Assembly: GCA_022457065.1 (NCBI GenBank)
Contig: JAJGBQ010000004.1
Location: 1,364,001-1,428,000, forward strand
DNA from: Curvularia sp. ZM96
Lineage: Eukaryota; Ascomycota; Dothideomycetes; Pleosporales; Pleosporaceae
Reading direction: 5' to 3'
DNA length: 64,000 bases
Every line of letters starts with the position of its first letter. Position 1 is the stretch's first letter. A program made the translations under genes and the position numbers. The notes under the pieces are model-generated. The model was not told where the DNA came from and made no database searches. It was given only the letters and a program-made list of their open reading frames with translations. This document shows positions 1 through 10,777 of this stretch, in pieces.

Positions 1-1495
1 GTTTGTCAGGCGACCGCGAGTGCTTAGCTCTGAAGTCGCGGGCAATAGAATCTGGAACTTGGATATCCTGAACGTGTCTAGCAATGACTGTGTCGGTAGG
101 TGCAGCAGGCTGAACACTTGGAGCACGTGGCGTCTCGGGTGGTGTTGCACTGCCGGGCACTTCTTCGTCTAAACGGCCCAGACTATTATCTGGTTGCAGA
201 AAGCCGGACAACGAATTGGCACTAATACTCCGGCCCTTGTCCCAAGGGTTAGTGTCACTGTACCCGGACATGGATGATGCGATGCTACCCAAACTCGGTA
301 GGCGTGATAAGGCAATGCTCATTTTCTGGGGTGCGCTTGAGCGCGGAACTGCGCCTCCAGTCTGAAGGGCAAAGTCTGCACCTAGGCTTGATTCGGTTGC
401 GCCATCTCCAGATGCATCGGAGCGATTCGTCAGGGAGGACACGGAAGACCGCTGGCTTGAATTGCGGTGTTGCAGGTAGTTTGGTCGATTACTTACCTTT
501 AGTGAGCTCGCAGGAACAGCTGGCGGAGGCATTGCTACACTGTCAACGCTGGATTCAGTCGTATTTGTGAGCGAGGATCCATCTTCAGTTTGGGAGAAAT
601 CCGGGGCCTTGACTGTGGAAGCACTGGATGTTGGGCGCCGCATGTCACCTTCTTTTTGTTGGGCACCTGGAGCGGTTTGCCTATCTTGTGAGATTGCCTC
701 GTTGCTTTGCTCTTCCCTATCGCTGTCGTAGTTGGCATCTGGCGCGTGCTGTGCAGTTTCCTCTGCTATGGCGCGTGATTGGCTTCGTTGCGCTGCTTGT
801 GCAGCGGGCGAGGAAGGGGCCACGTCTGATATCGATGTGTCGGCATCTATGGAGTCGTCCATAGAGTCGTCAGCACCATGATGCAGAGGCTGAGCAGGAG
901 GTGCCTTGTAAGCAGTCGCAGGTGTGGGGCCGTCTGAAAAGGAAGGGGAGTCTGCGTGATAGGAGTTCCTGTGTTGCGAACTAGTCGGTGTATGCCCACT
1001 TCGCACCTCAAGCTTCTTGGGCTTCTTTTTCGGCTTCGTCATCTCTTCAAGAGTGTCCATAACTCTGCGCATTGCCGATTCGTCATGGGCTGGACGAGAC
1101 GACTGCTGCGAGTTTCCTGGTGAGCCCCCGAATAGGTACGTGTCGTCGGCACCAGGCAGTATCTGTGTTGCTTCGGCGTGGATGGGTGCTTCCGGTATGA
1201 AGCTCGACTCTATGTCCATCAATTGGCGCTTCATCTCGCCGTCGTCAAAGGCGCTCTCGTCATGGGGCGCGTCTCCTTCACCGACTACATCGGGGATGAT
1301 GCTGTCGTCGTCCTCCAGGGGGAGCGGCGGGAGGTCTGAGTCGGGCTGTCCAAAGAGTTGGTCAGGGTCGTCTTGGGATGTGTCGTGGTCCATGTGCTCG
1401 TCGTCTGCGGATGCGGGCGCGGGGGTTGAGAGTGTCGAGTCGGGCTTTGTTTGCAAGGGCTCAGAGGTGGAGACGGGAGGGTTGTTGGAGGACAT
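1..1495 (-). CDS. Partial Ser/Asp/Pro-rich protein of unknown function (runs off left edge)
   Basis: A reading frame on the minus strand starts at the ATG at 1495-1493 and stays open to the first base of the window, about 498 codons. I do not recognise the family. The visible part is low-complexity and probably disordered: Asp/Glu clusters near the N-terminus, a basic patch around residue 155 (KPKKKPKK), and many Ser/Pro/Gln runs. The last visible part is less disordered and contains the word ALSRLPSLGSIASS. A GTAAGT donor and CAG acceptor on the minus strand would define a 45-nt intron at 452-496, but its length is a multiple of three and it has no stop, so splicing and read-through are both possible. 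That the frame is coding is supported by its length, the absence of stops and gene-like codon use; the product is unknown. The C-terminus lies outside the window. Confidence 0.7.
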   Translation of the reverse strand, partial: MSSNNPPVSTSEPLQTKPDSTLSTPAPASADDEHMDHDTSQDDPDQLFGQPDSDLPPLPLEDDDSIIPDVVGEGDAPHDESAFDDGEMKRQLMDIESSFIPEAPIHAEATQILPGADDTYLFGGSPGNSQQSSRPAHDESAMRRVMDTLEEMTKPKKKPKKLEVRSGHTPTSSQHRNSYHADSPSFSDGPTPATAYKAPPAQPLHHGADDSMDDSIDADTSISDVAPSSPAAQAAQRSQSRAIAEETAQHAPDANYDSDREEQSNEAISQDRQTAPGAQQKEGDMRRPTSSASTVKAPDFSQTEDGSSLTNTTESSVDSVAMPPPAVPASSLKVSNRPNYLQHRNSSQRSSVSSLTNRSDASGDGATESSLGADFALQTGGAVPRSSAPQKMSIALSRLPSLGSIASSMSGYSDTNPWDKGRSISANSLSGFLQPDNSLGRLDEEVPGSATPPETPRAPSVQPAAPTDTVIARHVQDIQVPDSIARDFRAKHSRSPDK

Positions 1496-1954
1496 GGTAG
1501 CGGGTGCACGCGCAACAGCAGGCAGGGCAGTCGCGGGAGATACAGGAAGGGCGAGGCCTACTCATGCGCATGTTGCAGCGGCCAGGGCTGCAGTCGAGTC
1601 GAAGATTCACAACAATTGCGGTGGATGGCCTGGCCTTGCTCGCCTGTGACAACAGAGCGCGCGTTGTTTAGCCCTGCGCTAGTGTCAATCCGTCATTCCC
1701 GCCGCCCGGGCGCCCCAGCCAAGCCCCATCTCGCCTAACGCTGAACGCATACTCCGTACATACATATTTCGTACGCTGCAAGGCGGGCCCCTGCCATGTG
1801 TTTGACAGTGCGAAACCTCAAACACACACTGCCCACCATTTTACATACGGCGCACTGCCATGGTGACTTGCTATGGGGCTTCAACGTGCTTGTTATTCTG
1901 CTGACCTGGCCTATGTAGTTTGCGCATGCCCAGCGCTAGTATCCCTCTGCAGTC

Positions 1955-1991
<37 letters not shown>

Positions 1992-2187
1992 CAGCCTCAA
2001 CAACGCATCGGCCTCCTAGACATTCCTTCACAGTACGGCTCTTGAAGTGCAAGTCAAGCCAATTGGGACCCCAAGTGACGCGTCCTGTTGTCAGTCTAGT
2101 TCGCTCATTCGCTTGCTTGCTCCATGACCACATGGACTCTAGGATCCCTCCAGAGATATCCATCCATTACTATCCGTCTCAACAACC
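1496..2187. other. Intergenic region with a CTG microsatellite
   Basis: About 690 bp lie between the start of the partial minus-strand gene and the 3' end of RPA34. The stretch holds the promoter of the partial gene and the 3' region of RPA34. Apart from the CTG repeat I see no gene, RNA or mobile element; short open frames here have no recognisable content. Confidence 0.6.
1956..1990. repeat. (CTG)n microsatellite, nearly 12 units
   Basis: A pure CTG/CAG trinucleotide run of 35 bp, read directly. On the minus strand it lies in a short frame that would encode poly-Ala, but nothing supports translation there. Such runs are usually length-polymorphic. Confidence 0.95.
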
Positions 2188-3539
2188 TCATGAACCCACA
2201 GAAGTCGCCTCTTTTGCGCGCTTCTTCTCCTTCTTCGCCTTCTTCTCTGCCTTCCTCTTGGCTTCTTCAGAGTCTTGGTGCTTCTTGCTTTTCTTCGAAG
2301 GCGCTTCGCTTGTCTCCGTGCCGTTGACATCGGCGTGTTTCCTCTTCTGCTTCTTGGTCGATTTGCTAGGCTCCGGCATTCCAAGCACGGCCGTTTCCCG
2401 AGCAGGCTCTGCTTCGTCATCAGAGTCGCCGATGGTCCCCGGGTCAGTACCGCTAAATCCAGTGGGAAGGAATCGCATCTTTAGGCCAGTAACCTGGGGT
2501 CGTGGTGCTCGAATGGTGGATCGCGTTATCGAGGCCGCTGCTTCTGAGCCCGTGTTTTGGTCTGCCTGGAGGGAGCTGAGTTTGGGTAGTCGCACAACAG
2601 ACCGTAGGCGCAAAGTCTGATCTATTCGAGCGGATACTGAGAAAGTCAGTCAAGCCCTCATTGGCAGTAATCAACCAACGAACCTGGCTTCATTCCGTCC
2701 TTCCTGGGCACGAAAATTTGCCGTGTACCATCCTCGCTCTTCTCCAGTTCAGAGAAGCCATAGTCGGTGCCTTTATGGCTTAGGACTGCCTCTCCTCCCT
2801 TAATCTTGTCCATTGCAAGCTCCTTGAGGTCCTTCAACGAGACGCCTGCTGGAGCAGTAATGTGCCACACTTGCTTCCCTTCCAAGCTATCAAACAAGCT
2901 TGTCGAAGATCTCGAAATAGTCTTGTCATTTATTGGTACAGGATCAAATCCTTTCGGGGGTACGAAAGCTTTTGCTGGTCGGAAATCTACAGCATGCGAC
3001 TGTGTTGGTGCTTGTGTCTGAGGCTGTGATGGCGCCGGATTGTGTGCCGCTTGTGGCGCATCGTCGGTATCCGATTCTTCATTCGAGCTATCTGAGCTGC
3101 TTGTGCTGTCGCTATCGCTGTCGCTCGAAACATCCTTCTTCGCCTCGTTGCCTGGAAGTTTGGTTTGTATGTCTCGAGTGGGCGCATCGTCGTCGTCGCT
3201 GACCTCCGAGCTCGAAAGGTCTGCAGCATCGCTTTGCGTCACGATTTGCTTGGGCGCCGGTTTTTTTGTGGGGGGTGCAGTTTGTTTGGAGGAAGAATTT
3301 GAAGCCGTCGCATCTATCTTGCTGGACTTGGTTGTCGATTTTGGGACACCATTTACGTGGATACCAATGGTTGCTTTGGGCTTCTCGCTCTTCTTCGGTC
3401 GCGCGGTCTTCTCACTCGCGGAATCGGTGTCGCTATTGACGAATTCCTGGCTCAACTGCGGTTTCGACGAGGCATCCTGAGACTTTTGCTTCGGCTTGGA
3501 TGGAGGCAGCGGCACCTTTGTTTTCTTCACGTCCTTCAT
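2188..3539 (-). CDS. RPA34: DNA-directed RNA polymerase I subunit RPA34 (RPA34.5/CAST family)
   Basis: Two exons, 2684-3539 and 2188-2636, with a 47-nt intron (2637-2683) bearing a CTGAC branch sequence, give a 434-residue protein. The first ~170 residues are a disordered Lys/Ser/Asp-rich tail. The conserved core follows (roughly residues 190-320), with the family signatures KAFVPPKGFDPV, KQVWHITAPAGVSL and GTDYGFSELE. Splicing joins DGMKP to VSARIDQTLRLRSVVRLPKL in frame. The C-terminus is a strongly basic Lys-rich tail typical of fungal RPA34. RPA34 pairs with RPA49 as the TFIIF-like heterodimer of RNA polymerase I in the nucleolus. The gene is divergent from GRC3, another rRNA factor, 193 bp away. 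Family assignment rests on motif recognition and overall architecture. Confidence 0.85.
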
Positions 3540-3732
3540 GGTGTGTGTTGAGCTATGCTCTTTGCGACTTGAAAGTGAGTTCGTTCAGTTGGAACTTTTT
3601 GCGCGCGGACCTCCAGCCACATAGGCACTAGTCCGCTTTAGGCTGCCTGCGCGATCCAGGCAAAATCCATTCATCTCAGCCCTCTCACACCAACAGCCGG
3701 GATTATAACACCAATATTTATTAGCACTCCAG
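3540..3732. promoter_or_regulatory. Divergent promoter RPA34 / GRC3
   Basis: Only 193 bp separate the two start codons, so the genes must share or overlap their promoters. Both products act in rRNA production (Pol I transcription and pre-rRNA processing). No individual binding site is claimed. Co-regulation is inference. Confidence 0.6.
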
Positions 3733-5840
3733 ATGTCAGGGAAACGAAAAAGAGGAGAAGATGTCAGCGCACACGCTGCCGTTAGCGGAAAACCGCTTAC
3801 TGCGATTGCGGCAGCTCGCCTAAGAACGGAAGCTGCAGCTAAAGTAGCAAAAACACCAGAAGCCACTCCTGAGCAAACATCTATACCAGAAAGTCCATTG
3901 CTAGAGGAGATGGAGTCAGAGCATGAAAGTTCAGACTCAGATGGGGGAAATGTGCCTGTACAGCGCAACCTCAAGCTTTGCAATTGGCAAAACGAACCCC
4001 AGAACATCGTCTCGGAGAGCGACACCGAACTCACCATCAATCTGAACAAACACGCAACCGTCGCACTCATAGGCTGTTTTGAACTCACAGTGCTAAGAGG
4101 GGCCATCCATATCAATGGTGCCAATATTGGTACAGTTGGTCGAGATGGCCAGAAGAACAGAGTGTATCGAGCCTACGTGCCAGCTACCAGTCCTATATAC
4201 AAGATTCGTGGACTGGACGGCACAAATCATATAAGATTCCAGTCGTGCAGAGCACCCGCGCCCCTTGTTGTCATCAGTCCACTTTTTGAGAATATCTGGT
4301 ATGCCGATTCGCATGTCGAAAAGGGGAGGTCATTTCGTATTGTAAGTGCTGCTCTTTCTAGACCAATGGACAGAGGACATACCATCAGTCTGCACATTGA
4401 CTGAAAGAACTTCACATTCCGCATGTAATCTGACTATTCCCGCAGGTGACTGAAACAAATGCCGACGCGCTTTCTCGGCCATTGTGTCCCGAAATGGCAC
4501 CCGAGGACTGGCTGCGCTCCGTTGAGGAGTGTGCAGGTAGCCCATCTACGACTGTAGTCATTGGTTCATTGAGTTCAGGAAAATCAACATTTGTCAAGAG
4601 GCTCATCAACCGGTCCCTTACAGGTCTGGGAAAGACTGCTCCATCTGTACCGGCTGTATGCTACATGGACCTTGACCCAAAGAAACAAGAGTATACGCCT
4701 GGGGGACAGATATCTCTCATCATTGTCAGACAATTGAACCTGGAACCAAGCTTCGTCCATCCTTCCATTGTGCCCGAACCCAAAGGTACGACCGCAAACG
4801 AGTTGGTATACGCACATGCCATACCTACCAACTTGGCCAATTACTCTGACTACTACGAAGCGTGCGTTGAAGATCTTGTCCGAGCATATCGCAACCTACA
4901 ATCACGAGACCCGTCTCTGCCACTCATTGTCGATACGCCTGGATTCCTCTACTCGACACAGTTTGACGTACTCAGCAAGCTCCTCACGAGATTGAGACCA
5001 CACAACGTGGTCCATCTTGGGGATACGCGAGCCATTGACACGGAAACGGCAACAAAGCTACACGTACTGCAGACTGCCGCGTCACAGTACCACGGCGCAG
5101 TGCATGAGATCACTGCACAGCACGCACAGTTGGCGCCAATGAAGACGGAGACAGAATTGCGTGCTATGCAGATGCAGTCCTACTTCCACCTCCAATCTTA
5201 CAGTACAATCATTGGAAAAGGGCAAATGCTGGACTGGAGTGTTGAACCGCTCTCGCGCACCATACCATGGGAATTCTGCTACGAGGAGACTAGTGAGCGG
5301 ATGCAAGATGTAGTCGGTTTCGCTATGTATTCGGAGCCTGCTGAGTCTGCTTCCTTGATGCATGCGTTGAATGGTTCCCTTGTGCAAATTGCTCAGTCCA
5401 CGTCGTCGGCCGTGCCAGCCCCCTATACCTCTCTTCCACGAACCAAGAAGTATCGTCTTCCGTTCTTCCCAGAATCCGGGTCCCTGGGCATGGTACAGCC
5501 ACTAGACCCGCGCACAACAAAGATCATATGCACTGCAATGATTCGTGGCTTCGATGCAGAGAAGAAGGTGATCCAGGTGCTTGTGCCGAAGACACATGAG
5601 TCGTTACTGTATCATCTGACCCCCGAAAGGACGATACTTATCGGAGGCTGTTGCGACATGCCAGAGTGGGCATACACGGAGGACGCCTGGATGCAGCAAA
5701 GCGTAGACGCAAGGGATACACAGGCACAGGCACCGGAGGCTCTCGGAGATGCAGCGCCGTGGGTGGAGAAGGAGTATGTCATGGAGAATATGGGATATTT
5801 GAACACTGTACGTAGAGTGAGGAAGTTTCAGACTGGGTAG
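3733..5840 (+). CDS. GRC3: Polynucleotide 5'-hydroxyl kinase GRC3
   Basis: Exons 3733-4341 and 4446-5840 with a 104-nt intron (GTAAGT donor, CTGAC branch, CGCAG acceptor) give 667 residues. The N-terminal ~80 residues are charged and disordered. A beta-rich domain follows (about 85-200, from LKLCNWQNE on). The P-loop kinase domain begins with the Walker A motif GSLSSGKST at residues 243-251, followed by VCYMDLDPKKQEYTPGGQIS and LPLIVDTPGFLYS, all characteristic of the Grc3/Nol9/Clp1 kinase group. Grc3 phosphorylates the 5'-OH end generated during ITS2 cleavage of pre-rRNA, together with the endonuclease Las1, in the nucleolus, and is also linked to Pol I termination. The length is that of fungal Grc3 rather than the shorter Clp1, and the long C-terminal domain supports Grc3. 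It shares a promoter with RPA34. Confidence 0.9.
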
Positions 5841-5945
5841 AGGCCATGGGCTTCATCGACTGTGATATTGTGTGCTACTGCTGTAGTGCACTGTTTCGAT
5901 ATAGTATGTACAAGTTGACTCGGACACTGGTTCCCATGGCAAACA

Positions 5946-6579
5946 CTACAAAATCATCTTGGGTGGAGCTGAAGGCAGGTCAATGCTAGTCGTCTCTGCG
6001 TTGGGGCGGATGAGAAACTCACGTTCGGTGATTGGGCAAGGCAGGTTGCGCTCGTACTTGGAACCTGTGGAAGCCGTCAGCATAGTCCAGTCCGCGGCCG
6101 GCCCGGAAAAGTATCCGGGGAGGGAGGGAGCAACGAACCTCCGGGAGCCGTGGGTGGGCGGTAAGGATCCGGGTGCTTCCACTTCTCAAGAAGCCCTTCC
6201 GTCTCTTTGATCAGGTCCTGTGCAGACTGTTAGAGTGTTTCTTGGCACGGCCATGATGCGTGTAAGTGATGGAGAGAGAATGTGTGTGTGTATATGGCAG
6301 GGCAGGCGATCCGGCATGTGTGTCCGTGTGCATGTGTATCAGGTCGCGGGAATTGGGAGACGCACCCTCATCTGTCGTGGATCGGTCACATTTCGCTTGG
6401 CCTCGAAGAGTTCGCGGATGTAGAGGGCCTGTCCGCGCCAGAGGTATCGGTGAACGCTCCAGTCGAGGGCGAGCTTCAGAGACTGCCTGTAGAGGCGGCT
6501 GCGGCGAGGTCAGCGTGTGCGGGCGCGCGTCAGGGCGTCAGGGGGGCAGCGCGTACAGGACATGTGTTTTTGAGCTCAT
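5946..6579 (-). CDS. NDUFB9: NADH:ubiquinone oxidoreductase subunit B22-like (NDUFB9, LYR family)
   Basis: The gene is assembled from four small exons: 6557-6579, 6366-6498, 6139-6217 and 5946-6064, with introns of 58, 148 and 74 nt, giving 117 residues. The product starts MSSKTHVLRLYRQSLKLALD, carrying the L-Y-R motif of LYR proteins at residues 10-12, followed by a helical segment with WSVHRYLWRGQALYIRELFE, and then HPDPYRPPTAPGGSKYERN. The last part matches the HPxPY..PGG..YER block of NDUFB9. It is an accessory subunit of mitochondrial complex I, in the membrane arm. In the last exon a perfect GTGAGT donor and a TTCAG acceptor bound an additional 54-nt in-frame segment, so an 18-residue shorter form ending PPPPKMIL is possible. 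Exon joins are inferred from splice signals and the conserved frame; no single ORF longer than 80 codons exposes this gene. Confidence 0.8.
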
Positions 6580-6880
6580 GGCGGGCGGTGCAGGACGTGG
6601 ATGGTGGCCGCAATGGCGCTCGCTATTGCGTCGCGGAAGCGTGTGAGGTGGTGAGGGCGGGCTGGGGCGCGGGCTTGGCAGGCGTGCCTGTGACGGAGCG
6701 CGGTTTCCGGGTGGGACGTCAGAAGCCTGTGCAGTGCAGCGTGCCTGCTTCAGAACTCGAAAGCAATTGCCTCAAGCCCGCTCCTCTCGCACCAAGCCCT
6801 TCGCTCGCTTGCTCCCAGGCGTCCATCTCTCTCTCCCCCTCCCTCCCATTTTCTTTTGCCTACTCGCTTAGCCACCCACC
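6580..6880. promoter_or_regulatory. Divergent promoter NDUFB9-like / KGD2
   Basis: About 300 bp separate the two start codons. The KGD2-proximal part is pyrimidine-rich (runs of CTCTCTCTCCCCCTCCC just upstream), as is common in fungal core promoters. Both products work in mitochondrial energy metabolism. No specific factor site is claimed. Confidence 0.5.
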
Positions 6881-8431
6881 ATGTCTGGCCAGCAGTGTCT
6901 CCGCCGCCTGCCAGCTGCCCTGCGCTCTGTGCGAGCTTTGCGCCCAAGCCCACGATGCATGCCCGCTGCCCGCTCCTACTCAGCCGTCACCAGAGCCAGC
7001 TCTTCCGGCCTACTCAGCCAGGCCTCGAGGTACCGTCCTTCCCTCGCCTAGCCCACAATGCCTTTGCCTGACCCCCACGTAGACGACCCGGACAGCTCTC
7101 CACGCAGCGCCTATGCGCTCTCGAGCAGACAAGAACCTATGCCGACACCATCGTCAAGGTGCCCGAGATGGCCGAGTCCATCACCGAGGGAACCCTCAAG
7201 CAATGGTCGAAACGTGCGATTATCTCCCATTGCTCCATTGCGAGCCCAAGCTAACGACAGGTGCAGAGGTTGGCGACCACGTTGAGCAAGACGAGGAAAT
7301 CGCGACCATCGAGACCGACAAGATCGACGTAGCCGTAAATGCGCCCGAGGCTGGTATCATCAAGGAGTTCCTCGTCAATGAAGAGGACACCGTCACGGTT
7401 GGACAGGAAATCGTGAAGCTCGAGGCTGGCGCTGCGCCCGCTGGTGGAAAGAAGGAGGCCAGCGAAGAGCCTAAAGAAGCCGCACCCAAGGAGCAGGAGA
7501 CTTCATCGCAACCCGAAGGCCAGCAAGAGCAGTCCCAACCCGAGGCGCCAAAGGAGGAGTCCAAGCCAGAGCCTCCCAAGCAACAAGAGAAGCCCAAGCA
7601 GGAGTCCAAGCCTGAGCCTCCCAAGAAGGAGTCCAAGTCAAAGGAGGAGTCCAAGCCCGTCATTCCCGGTAGCCGTGAGGAGCGTCGTGTATGTCCACAT
7701 GGCTCGTATTGCGTCACATGTGCGCTAACCATTTGATGCAGGTCAAGATGAACCGCATGCGTCTCCGCATTGCCGAGCGCCTCAAGCAGTCGCAGAACAC
7801 GGCGGCTTCCCTGACCACCTTCAACGAAGTCGACATGTCGTCCATCATGGAGTTCCGTAAGCTCTACAAGGATGAAATTCTCAAGAACAAGGGCGTCAAG
7901 CTAGGCTTCATGTCCGCCTTCTCCCGCGCCTGCATCCTCGCCATGCGTGATGTCCCTGCTGTCAATGCTTCGATTGAAGGCCCCAATGGTGGCGATACCA
8001 TCGTGTACCGTGACTACGTCGATATCTCGGTCGCCGTCGCTACCGAGAAGGGACTGGTTACCCCCGTCGTCAGGAACGCGGAGAGCATGGACATGGTTGG
8101 CATCGAAAAGGCCATCGCCGACCTCGGCAAAAAGGCGCGCGACAACAAGCTGACCATTGAGGACATGGCCGGTGGTTCTTTCACCATTTCCAACGGTGGT
8201 GTCTTTGGCAGTCTGATGGGTACTCCCATCATCAACCTTCCGCAAACAGCCGTGCTTGGTCTTCACGCTATCAAGGAGAAGCCCGTCGCCATCAACGGCA
8301 AGGTGGAGATTAGGCCGATGATGTACCTTGCCCTCACCTACGACCACCGACTGCTTGATGGACGGGAGGCTGTGACTTTCTTGGTCAAGGTCAAGGAGTA
8401 CATTGAGGACCCTAGGAAGATGCTGTTGTAA
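6881..8431 (+). CDS. KGD2: Dihydrolipoyllysine-residue succinyltransferase, E2 of 2-oxoglutarate dehydrogenase
   Basis: Four exons (6881-7029, 7083-7213, 7267-7688, 7742-8431), each intron 53 nt, give 463 residues. The start has a strong context (CCACCATGTC) and opens an Arg/Ser/Ala-rich mitochondrial presequence of ~65 residues. A lipoyl domain follows (about 73-148; VKVPEMAESITEGTL, and the lipoylated Lys in ETDKIDV at about residue 112). A Pro/Glu/Lys/Gln-rich flexible linker (about 155-220) leads to the C-terminal acyltransferase domain with NRMRLRIAERLKQSQNTAA and the active-site motif DHRLLDGRE, whose His is near residue 436. No E1/E3 peripheral subunit-binding domain is evident in the linker, as expected for KGD2 and unlike pyruvate dehydrogenase E2. 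It transfers succinyl groups to CoA in the TCA cycle. Confidence 0.95.
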
Positions 8432-10146
8432 GCATGGGCGCGTTTTTTCGTGTCTATTGTATTGTATATTTCGAAAGACCGTTGTTGGTGGAGGACATTA
8501 TCAGGCGGGGCCGGGGTCACAGGCGAGACGCGGTCCCAGCGATGGAATGAGATTTCTGTGAATGCACTGATTTGCTTGGTTCTTGCGCGCTTGGATGGGA
8601 AAATATCGACGGTGTATTATATGGCTCAGGTCGTAATGGGCATTTGCACATCTGGTGTTTTGAGCGACGCGTTTCCCTGTCGAGTGGTCGCGCGTCGACG
8701 TGTCAGGTGCCATAATCGCTATACACTCATGGTGTAGTGACAATCTAGGTAGCGCGACTACGCGCTTCGATACGAATACTGTCTATGTTAAGTGCAGCGA
8801 ATCTGTGGTGCACATGACTGTCTGGGCTTGTGTATAACTGTGATGTTTTGTGGTGGAGGCCATGGTCGCGTCCGGCCAGACGCGTATCCAGGCCCTGTCT
8901 TGATAGGTCAGCACCACAACTTGGATTTCAAGACACAAAAAATATTAGAATATTTTCTCTGGGGTCTTTTGTGTGTTTTGACGAATTTTTATTCTCGTTC
9001 ATCAAGCTGTTGTGCTGTGGTGAATTTTTGTTTGGTTTGCTGATGTCTGATAAATGCGAAAATGTGCAAGCACTAAATTGAATCAAATTCTAAACTTCGA
9101 ACGAAACATACTTTTATGACATTGCCTATGAACCTAATAAGTCTTTCAAAATATGAGAAAAATAATTACGGAATCTAGTCAAGCACACGAATAGACTGCT
9201 AGGGCAGTATGAGAAGATCTTGACGCCTTTGCGTGACCAAGCACTCAGTGTTGTATCACGCATATTCACCAGCACGATCTTGTATTATCAAGACAAAACA
9301 ACAACAAGAAACATGTGCATAAAAACCAGAATACGTGTCAGCGAGTCTAGTAAATATTAGGGAAACATTATCTACGCATACTTGGATGGTTCTACACAGG
9401 AGCGACGAATGCACCGCTGAGATGGGTACGCCAAGAAGCTTAGGGTGACGCAGTCAATGGAAATGCCAAAAAGCGGTTACTATGTATGACGTATATGTAT
9501 GTTATTATATGGATTACTAGACACAGCTTTCCACCCAAAATGTCCCATATAATCGTAATAAGCCACATCCCAATATCTCAAAAGTGCGAACGCCAGATTC
9601 AGGCTACGACTTATACGCAAGACTGGCGTGCTTTCTCGCTCTGGAGCCACCAGGGCAATGTAACAAGGCCCAATCTGATGAAAGTTGCAGGAGTTCAATG
9701 GCGAATATCCTCCGGCAGCCATTGGGAGAATCTGCCAAATATTTGACCATGTCGCCGGTTGGGGAGGTTACGGTGGACATGCCCACCACGAACCAGTGGA
9801 TGTGCCCAGCTCTCACGCGGAACCCACGAGAACGTGCCAAATGTCGCATCTGCTTGTCAAACCCCTACATCCCAAAAGCAAATCGACCAAAGATATCAAA
9901 GCCGGAGAGGATGAGCTAGTATGCAAGGACACGAGCAAAAAAAGGTGGAACGATGTGGTGAAGTGATATGCTCGATTCAGCTCATGAGCCTGCGGTCATC
10001 AAAGCGACCAGCTAATATACAGCTCTGGTATAAATCCCGTAAAAAGCCGAGAACCCAAAACCCAGACCGACTCCCATTATCATTGCAGATGAAAAAGACC
10101 CATAAGTAACCACGCCGTGAAGAAGAAACTCGAAAGCAAAAAACGC
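8432..10146. other. Intergenic region, no recognisable gene
   Basis: About 1.7 kb between the convergent 3' ends of KGD2 and H2A. The middle (about 8,930-9,480) is AT-rich. Several open frames of 60-110 codons occur around 9,480-9,960; none has a recognisable domain, a convincing start or codon use like its neighbours. No tRNA or repeat was recognised. Confidence 0.5.
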
Positions 10147-10777
10147 TTAGAGCTCCTGCGAAGGACCCTTGCCAGGCTTGGCTGTCTTCTTGGGCAGCAG
10201 GTCTGGAAATGCGTTAGTAAGGGATGCGCAAGCGTGCAGGGTTGGTGTGACGTACTCTGGTGAATGTTGGGGAGGACACCACCCTGGGCGATGGTAACGT
10301 GTCCGAGAAGCTTGTTCAGCTCCTCATCGTTCCTGATGGCGAGCTGAAGATGACGGGGGATGATACGGGTCTTCTTGTTGTCGCGGGCAGCGTTACCGGC
10401 CAACTCGAGAATCTCAGCAGCGAGGTACTCAAGGACGGCAGCGAGGTAGACGGGGGCACCAGCACCGACACGCTGGGCGTAGTTGCCCTTGCGGAGGAGA
10501 CGGTGGACACGACCGACTGGGAAAGCGAGACCGGCCTTGGATGAACGACTGGAAGAGCTGTTAGCGAATGATGCAATATTGCAAATTGGAGATGCGAAGT
10601 GAGCCAGGACGCGTCAATCGATGCAAAAGCGCGTCAAAAGACTGGCGATTGAAGCCCAAGGACGCGCAAGGCGTATTGGAGCGAACCGGTGAAAGTGCAG
10701 GTGCAGACAGTGGGTACTCACGATTGGGCGCTGGACTTGGAGCCGCTGGCCTTGCCTCCGGACTTGCCGCCAGTCAT
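10147..10777 (-). CDS. H2A: Histone H2A
   Basis: Three exons on the minus strand: 10722-10777, 10256-10548 and 10147-10202, with introns of 173 and 53 nt, give 134 residues. The N-terminus is MTGGKSGGKASGSKSSAQS. The histone fold contains AGLAFPVGRVHRLLRKGNY, the acidic-patch region AVLEYLAAEILELAGNAA and NDEELNKLLGHVTIAQGG. The C-terminus ends in SQEL, the SQ(E/D) motif phosphorylated after DNA breaks in fungal H2A. It is the canonical fungal H2A that also serves the H2AX role, not H2A.Z. It is transcribed divergently from H2B across 511 bp. Confidence 0.97.

Noticed and set aside
1017..1649. 210-codon plus-strand frame
   Set aside because: It is the opposite-strand shadow of the minus-strand Ser/Asp-rich gene, whose frame is longer and runs to the window edge; the plus product is a Ser/Gly string without features.
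3585..4124. 179-codon minus-strand frame
   Set aside because: Shadow of GRC3 exon 1; no recognisable content.
6282..7082. 266-codon plus-strand frame
   Set aside because: It overlaps the NDUFB9-like exons on the other strand and the first KGD2 exon in a wrong frame; both real genes have conserved motifs and splice signals.
7220..7732. 170-codon minus-strand Ser-rich frame
   Set aside because: Antisense of the Pro/Glu/Lys-rich KGD2 linker, whose composition makes open frames on the other strand likely.
7901..8347. 148-codon minus-strand frame
   Set aside because: Shadow of the KGD2 catalytic domain.
9486..9966. Overlapping 80-111-codon frames on both strands between KGD2 and H2A
   Set aside because: No recognisable domain, no good start context, and several frames are open at once; a small gene cannot be excluded.
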